The position numbers and the translations under genes were made by a program. The notes below the pieces were generated by a model. The model saw only the letters and a program-made list of their open reading frames with translations. It did not search any database and was not told where the DNA came from. Positions 59,520 to 64,000 of a DNA stretch of 64,000 bases are shown here, in pieces. Each line of letters opens with the position of its first letter. The stretch's first letter is position 1. Source of the DNA: Paracrocinitomix sp039939375. GTDB lineage: Bacteria > Bacteroidota > Bacteroidia > Flavobacteriales_D > Crocinitomicaceae. The stretch spans positions 496,001 through 560,000 of the forward strand of contig JBDVJO010000011.1 of NCBI GenBank assembly GCA_039939375.1, given 5' to 3'.

Positions 59520-61223
59520 ATGAAGCAAATCTTATTACTTACCATATTATTAATATCTGCAACAGGTTCGTTCGCTCAAACGAAACCCAAACATAAAATG
59601 TCCGTTGATTTTTGGGACTTTGAAAAAAAAGTAATGCGCAGTAGAGGATTTTACTATGCAGATGAATTTTACGGAGTGTCTACACTGCAGCATGGAAAAT
59701 GGGAATATTGGGACAGACAAGGAAGAATTGAGGAAATATTGAATTACCAAAAAGGAAAACTACACGGTAAAAGTACTGCCTACTATGATAATGGTAAAAA
59801 AAGAGAAGAAGGTTTTTTCTATCAAGGAAAACAGGATAGCACCTATCTTCAATGGCATGTCAACGGAAAAGTAAAGGTAGAGGGGAATTATAAGTTGGAT
59901 AGAGCGATTGGAGATTGGCATTACTTCTATAGTAATGGTTATCATATGATGGATGAAGAAAACGTAGACTCAATTACATACGTGAAAAGTTTTTGGAAAA
60001 CAGACTCCACGCAAACGGTGAAAAATGGTAACGGCAGAACATTTATCTATTACGAAAGCACAGGATATTTACAAGAATTTTACACCTATAAAGATGGATT
60101 GAAAGATGGAGATTTTGAAGAGTATACTTCTACAGGAAAACCATTTGTTATAGGACAATATAAAGAAGGAAATAAAGTAGGAGATTGGACCTATTACTAT
60201 TATTTAGGTGGGGTAGATAGAGAAATTACTTATAAAAATAATAAGCCACACGGAAAATATAAAAAGTACTTTGATAACGGTCAATTAAATGTAGAGGGAG
60301 AGTTTGATCAAGGTGAAAAAGTGGGTAAGTGGACTTGGTACACAAAAGTTGGAACAAAAGATATTGAAGGGAATTTTGTTGCTGGAAAGCAGGACGGTTT
60401 GTGGAAGTATTGGATTCCAGGTGATTCTGTTCACTTAGAAAGTAAAGGGTATTTCAAAGAAGGATTGAGAGATGGAGAATGGGAATTTTTCTACCGTGAT
60501 GGTTCAAAATGGAAAAAGGGATCTTATAAAAATGATTTAGAAGATGGTCTTTGGGAAACATGGTATGAGAATGGTAAACTCTTGAAGTCTGGAAATTTCG
60601 TAGAAGGAAAAGAAGATGGACTTTGGGAACAGTATTTTGATAATGGTCAATTAAAAAACAGTGCTGAATTTGAACTGGGACACCTTGAAGGAGAATGGAA
60701 ATCTTTCTTCTCTAATGGTAGAATTCATTTAACGGGAACTTATGAGCAAGATCTAAAAACAGGTATGTGGACCCGATATACAGAAAAAGGAAAATTACTT
60801 GAAGCCGGAGAATACAAAATTGTTAATTACAAAAAGCATGTGAAGTACGGACCGTTTTCTAAAAGAGTATTGAAAGAAAGTACTAAACATGGTGAGTGGA
60901 CCTATTATTCTCAAAAAGATGGTAAACAAACGCATTCAGGAAATTATAAAAACGGAAAAGAAGAAGGTGAGTGGACATTTTATTATCCAGGAGGAGCAAA
61001 AGCCGAAAAAATTATTAATTACAAAGATGGCCGTTTACACGGAAAGATGCTTTTCTTCAATTGGAGACCTCACTATGTGACTACACAAATTGATTATCAA
61101 GATGGATTAAAACACGGCAAAATGTACCTGTTTGATAAAAAAGGAAATGTAAAGGTTGAAAAGACTTTTGAAGATGGAATGGAAGTAGGACCAAATGGAA
61201 AACCTAAGGGGTTTAATCCTTAA
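59520..61223 (+). CDS. Exported MORN/YwqK-type repeat protein
   Basis: This is a 567-residue protein with a signal peptide (1-19, ending GSFAQ). Almost all the rest is a chain of MORN-variant (YwqK-like) repeats of about 22-25 residues (KLHGKSTAYYDNGKKREEGF, EDGLWETWYENGKLLKSGNF, GEWTFYYPGGAKAEK). Such repeats form extended beta-strand stacks; in Bacteroidota they are abundant and of unknown function. No lipobox or sorting domain is visible. Its last 11 bases overlap the end of the convergent bestrophin gene. Confidence 0.85.
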   Translation: MKQILLLTILLISATGSFAQTKPKHKMSVDFWDFEKKVMRSRGFYYADEFYGVSTLQHGKWEYWDRQGRIEEILNYQKGKLHGKSTAYYDNGKKREEGFFYQGKQDSTYLQWHVNGKVKVEGNYKLDRAIGDWHYFYSNGYHMMDEENVDSITYVKSFWKTDSTQTVKNGNGRTFIYYESTGYLQEFYTYKDGLKDGDFEEYTSTGKPFVIGQYKEGNKVGDWTYYYYLGGVDREITYKNNKPHGKYKKYFDNGQLNVEGEFDQGEKVGKWTWYTKVGTKDIEGNFVAGKQDGLWKYWIPGDSVHLESKGYFKEGLRDGEWEFFYRDGSKWKKGSYKNDLEDGLWETWYENGKLLKSGNFVEGKEDGLWEQYFDNGQLKNSAEFELGHLEGEWKSFFSNGRIHLTGTYEQDLKTGMWTRYTEKGKLLEAGEYKIVNYKKHVKYGPFSKRVLKESTKHGEWTYYSQKDGKQTHSGNYKNGKEEGEWTFYYPGGAKAEKIINYKDGRLHGKMLFFNWRPHYVTTQIDYQDGLKHGKMYLFDKKGNVKVEKTFEDGMEVGPNGKPKGFNP

Positions 61224-62082
61224 GTAATTCTCTAACGTTGTCCTTGATTTTTTGGCTCAGTTCATCTGTTGGCAAATCATTAGGATCATCACCAAACGGG
61301 TCTTCAATTTCTTCTGCAAGAATCTCCATACTCACTAAGATGTAGAAAATCGCAACTGCGATAAGAATAGAGAAGTATCCAAAAGTATTTACAAAAGCCA
61401 AAGGCAGGGTAGAAACATATATGAAGATAAATTTCTTCATGAAGTTGCTATAAGAATATGGAAGCGGTGTGTTTTTAATTCGTTCACAAGCACCAATAAT
61501 ATCCGAGAAGGTTTTAAGGTTGGTATCCATAGATAAAAATTCAATCTGAGTTAACTGACCTGCCGCCTTCATCTCATCAAGTTTAGTATACATCCATTTA
61601 GCAATAAAACTAGGTTTGTGTGCTTTAGATTCCAAATAAGCGCGCTCTTCATCCGTTAACTCTAATTCATCTAAAATCACACCTGAACGTAAATGCTCTT
61701 TCATAGCAAAGGCGTAATTAGCAATCATTCTTGCGAAATAGCTATCCGTTTCTTTATCCGTAGTCATGGAGGCAATTTTTATTGCAAAATTTCGGGTATT
61801 GTTGACCAATTCGCCCCATTTTTTTCTTCCTTCCCACCATCTATCATAGGCCGTATTCGTTCTAAAAACAAGTAATAATGATAATACAAAACCAACCAAC
61901 GAGTATACACTCATTAATCCATCAATCATATGCGCATCCGGATACCATGTGATTTTCACATAAACCATGACAAAGGTTAGTATGGCCATTAGAATTAACT
62001 CTTTCCATAAAATAAAAATCGTATCACTTGCTCTTATGGTGAAGATATGTCTGAACCAGGTTTTTGGATTGTATTTGATCAT
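61213..62082 (-). CDS. Bestrophin-family anion channel
   Basis: This 289-residue inner-membrane protein belongs to the bestrophin (YneE/RFP-TM) family. It has four main hydrophobic segments, and the family motif RTNTAYDRWWEGRKKWGELV at about 74-93 and AEEIEDPFGDDPNDLP near the C-terminus are diagnostic. Bacterial bestrophins form pentameric channels. It lies downstream of the partial type B cargo gene on the same strand, 39 bases away, and converges on the MORN gene with an 11-base overlap. Confidence 0.92.
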   Translation of the reverse strand: MIKYNPKTWFRHIFTIRASDTIFILWKELILMAILTFVMVYVKITWYPDAHMIDGLMSVYSLVGFVLSLLLVFRTNTAYDRWWEGRKKWGELVNNTRNFAIKIASMTTDKETDSYFARMIANYAFAMKEHLRSGVILDELELTDEERAYLESKAHKPSFIAKWMYTKLDEMKAAGQLTQIEFLSMDTNLKTFSDIIGACERIKNTPLPYSYSNFMKKFIFIYVSTLPLAFVNTFGYFSILIAVAIFYILVSMEILAEEIEDPFGDDPNDLPTDELSQKIKDNVRELLKD

Positions 62083-62121
62083 GCTTGAAAATTGTGGTGT
62101 ACGAAAATAACAATTTTGAAT

Positions 62122-64000
62122 TTATCGATTCAGAAAAATTGTTCCTTGGTCAATAGCGGATTCAAAACTAAAATCTTCATAATACAAGATGTAATAGTAC
62201 CAGCCCTCTGTTACAGGGTCGCCATTAAAATCAGTGCCATCCCAATAATTGTCGTAAGACTCGTAAATGGTTCTACCCCAACGATTCACAATAACGAATT
62301 GCAAAATTTCGCCTTTGTCAATAGTGAAGAAGTACGAATCGTTAACGCCATCTCCATTAGGTGTAAAAATATTTGGCTCAGTTAAATTACATTCTTGAAA
62401 AGTGACATTGACACTGTCAGTTGTTTCACAACCAAATTCATCTGAATAGGTAATGATGAGTAATGAATCATAATAGTTTTCTGGATGATCTTGCATTTCA
62501 GACACAAGTGAGTAGTCAGGATGATAAGTTAGAACTTCTTCTCCCATGCAAAAAACAGTATCTGTTGGTAAGGTGGATACAGGATTCGGATGTACTAAAA
62601 TATCATGGTAAGTAGTATCTGAAATGCAGCCATCGTTATTAACGACAATTCTGAATTCTAGATTTTCTAAATCTGAAGTTGGAAGGACAACAGTCGTTAA
62701 AGTCGAGAAGATTCCCCCTGTAGGCTTAATCCAATAATAGGCATTAAATGTTTGCGGATTTAATGTGATAGAAATGGAATCGCCTTCACAAGGTGCTAGG
62801 TAGTCTATTGTAATTGGTAGATCTGTTTGAATGACTTCTAGATCAAAAGTGCTGGTTTCAGATGTGCAATATTGATCCGAAAAATTTAAAGAATAAGTTC
62901 CATCATCTGTCATTTGAACTGGATTTATAATGAAAATAGAATCTGAATTGGTAAGATTAGGCCCCGTCCAATTGTAGGTGACATTGGGGTCATTTTGATT
63001 ACAATGAAGTACCAATGAATCTCCCTCACAAATTGAAGATGGACCAGAAATTATAGGAGTAATAGAACCTTGATAAATGGTCAAATTAAAGATGGTTTGA
63101 GGCGAAGGACAAGTGGTATCGGCATTTACCAAAGTATAAGTTAAATCACTTGTTACATCAGTCAATTCAAGGCTGTCGCTAGTCTGTAAATAATTGCCAT
63201 TTTGATACCAAAGTAAATCACCTTGCCCACTAGCTTGAAGGGTAATGTCACCATTTAAACAAACAAAAGTATCTATCGCTATGGGAGCAGGAGGTATGGG
63301 ATAATGAATAATGGTGATGGTATCTGAAACTGCAGTACAACCAAATGAATTTTCTGCTTCCATCAAATAAATGCCCGGCTGAGAAGCTTGAAAAGTGGCT
63401 GTTCCGGGAACACCGTTCCACTCATAATAATCATATCCGGGTATCGCTTCAATCGTTACAATATCTGATGGACAAATAGTGGTATCACCAGTAAAATTTA
63501 AACTAGGATCAACTTCAGAAATGAAAACTGTGACACTATCCAATTTTGTAATGCCGCAAAAGCTTGTTTCAACATAATAAGTTCCGGCATCTTGCACGGT
63601 TTGAATAGTTTGTGTTCCAGTTAGAGGGGCGTACCAGTTGATGACCGTTGAGGGCGGTCCAAAAACCTCCATGGTGGTGGATTGTCCCTCGCAAATAGTT
63701 GGAGTCAACAATTCTAAGTAAGGAGAGCTATAGTCTATAGTTGTTACAAAGTTAGACGATAATGTACAGCCAGATGGTAAGGTAATGTTGGCAAAATAGT
63801 TTCCTGATTGCTGCACATAAATTTGCTGTGTGTTGCCAATCGAATCACCGAAAGGGTCAATCCATTCCCAGGCAACACCGTCAATCGCATTTAGCATTAC
63901 AGAATCTCCCGGACAGATGTAGCCGTCAGTAGGAAAGATGGAAACAACTGGTTGCGCATCCAATACGATTGACATCACCGCATTAGCCGAGCAAGTTTTA
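62122..64000 (-). CDS. T9SS type B cargo protein with gliding-motility-associated C-terminal domain (5' partial)
   Basis: The reading frame is open to the right edge, so the N-terminus lies outside the window; about 625 residues are present. There are several Ig/PKD-like units of about 75-90 residues, each beginning with a cysteine-containing turn (ICPGDSVMLNA, ICEGQSTTMEV, ICPSDIVTIEA, ICEGDSLVLHC, PCEGDSISITL). The C-terminus is a CHU_C/type B sorting domain (NIFTPNGDGVNDSYFF, FVIVNRWGRTIYES, WDGTDFNGDPVTEGWYYY). Type B domains direct T9SS export but differ from the type A tails on the other cargo proteins here. A GTG at 63978 could be mistaken for the start, but no signal peptide follows it. 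Confidence 0.88.
   Translation of the reverse strand, partial: KTCSANAVMSIVLDAQPVVSIFPTDGYICPGDSVMLNAIDGVAWEWIDPFGDSIGNTQQIYVQQSGNYFANITLPSGCTLSSNFVTTIDYSSPYLELLTPTICEGQSTTMEVFGPPSTVINWYAPLTGTQTIQTVQDAGTYYVETSFCGITKLDSVTVFISEVDPSLNFTGDTTICPSDIVTIEAIPGYDYYEWNGVPGTATFQASQPGIYLMEAENSFGCTAVSDTITIIHYPIPPAPIAIDTFVCLNGDITLQASGQGDLLWYQNGNYLQTSDSLELTDVTSDLTYTLVNADTTCPSPQTIFNLTIYQGSITPIISGPSSICEGDSLVLHCNQNDPNVTYNWTGPNLTNSDSIFIINPVQMTDDGTYSLNFSDQYCTSETSTFDLEVIQTDLPITIDYLAPCEGDSISITLNPQTFNAYYWIKPTGGIFSTLTTVVLPTSDLENLEFRIVVNNDGCISDTTYHDILVHPNPVSTLPTDTVFCMGEEVLTYHPDYSLVSEMQDHPENYYDSLLIITYSDEFGCETTDSVNVTFQECNLTEPNIFTPNGDGVNDSYFFTIDKGEILQFVIVNRWGRTIYESYDNYWDGTDFNGDPVTEGWYYYILYYEDFSFESAIDQGTIFLNR

Overview
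This window reads as a low-GC chromosome segment from a member of the Bacteroidota, most likely Flavobacteriales. That placement is an inference from gene content. The evidence is: many secreted proteins ending in type IX secretion system (T9SS) sorting domains, a PorZ homologue, TonB-dependent receptors, an HU/CCDC81-SPOR protein, a LytTR response regulator paired with a propeller histidine kinase, TAnnTTTG-type promoter elements, and A-rich leaders instead of Shine-Dalgarno sites. I cannot name the genus; a Crocinitomicaceae-like bacterium would fit.

Layout. 1-5.7 kb: three tandem M43 (cytophagalysin-type) metalloproteases with T9SS type A tails, the first cut by the window edge, closed by a clear terminator. 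5.8-10.7 kb (minus): a MORN-TonB fusion, a small acidic lipoprotein, and a LytTR regulator/propeller kinase operon. 11.0-19.9 kb (minus): one giant gene (2961 aa) with an N-terminal outer-membrane barrel, 24 Ig-like repeats and a Thr/Pro-rich tail. 20.2-24.7 kb (plus): tRNA-Phe, then a coaX - outer-membrane protein - TPR - lptC - small membrane protein operon. 24.7-28.1 kb (minus): a secreted unknown, a lipoprotein, rlmN. 28.1-30.6 kb (plus): a DUF2459-like protein and two paralogous proteins made only of a carboxypeptidase-regulatory-like domain plus a TonB-receptor plug. 30.6-33.0 kb (minus): a TonB-dependent outer-membrane receptor. 33.2-35.9 kb (plus): HU/SPOR protein and an exported C1 peptidase. 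35.9-38.9 kb: two clusters of an unusual modular intergenic repeat flank an orphan sensor kinase, followed by a fourth M43 protease (to 41.9 kb). 41.9-47.3 kb (minus): porZ-recO-TonB receptor operon. 47.4-56.5 kb (minus): two large paralogous SprB-repeat T9SS cargo proteins. 56.5-59.5 kb: radA diverging from xth, then a LysE-family transporter. 59.5-64 kb: a MORN-repeat protein, a bestrophin, and the C-terminal part of a T9SS type B cargo protein.

The unifying theme is the cell surface. At least seven proteins look like T9SS cargo (four M43 proteases, two SprB-repeat proteins, one type B protein), PorZ belongs to the T9SS attachment machinery, and LptC, barrel proteins and TonB-linked receptors serve the outer membrane. 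The observations that most deserve checking are the modular repeat clusters around the orphan kinase, the barrel-plus-Ig-repeat giant protein, and the twin plug-only proteins whose leaders are duplicated with them.
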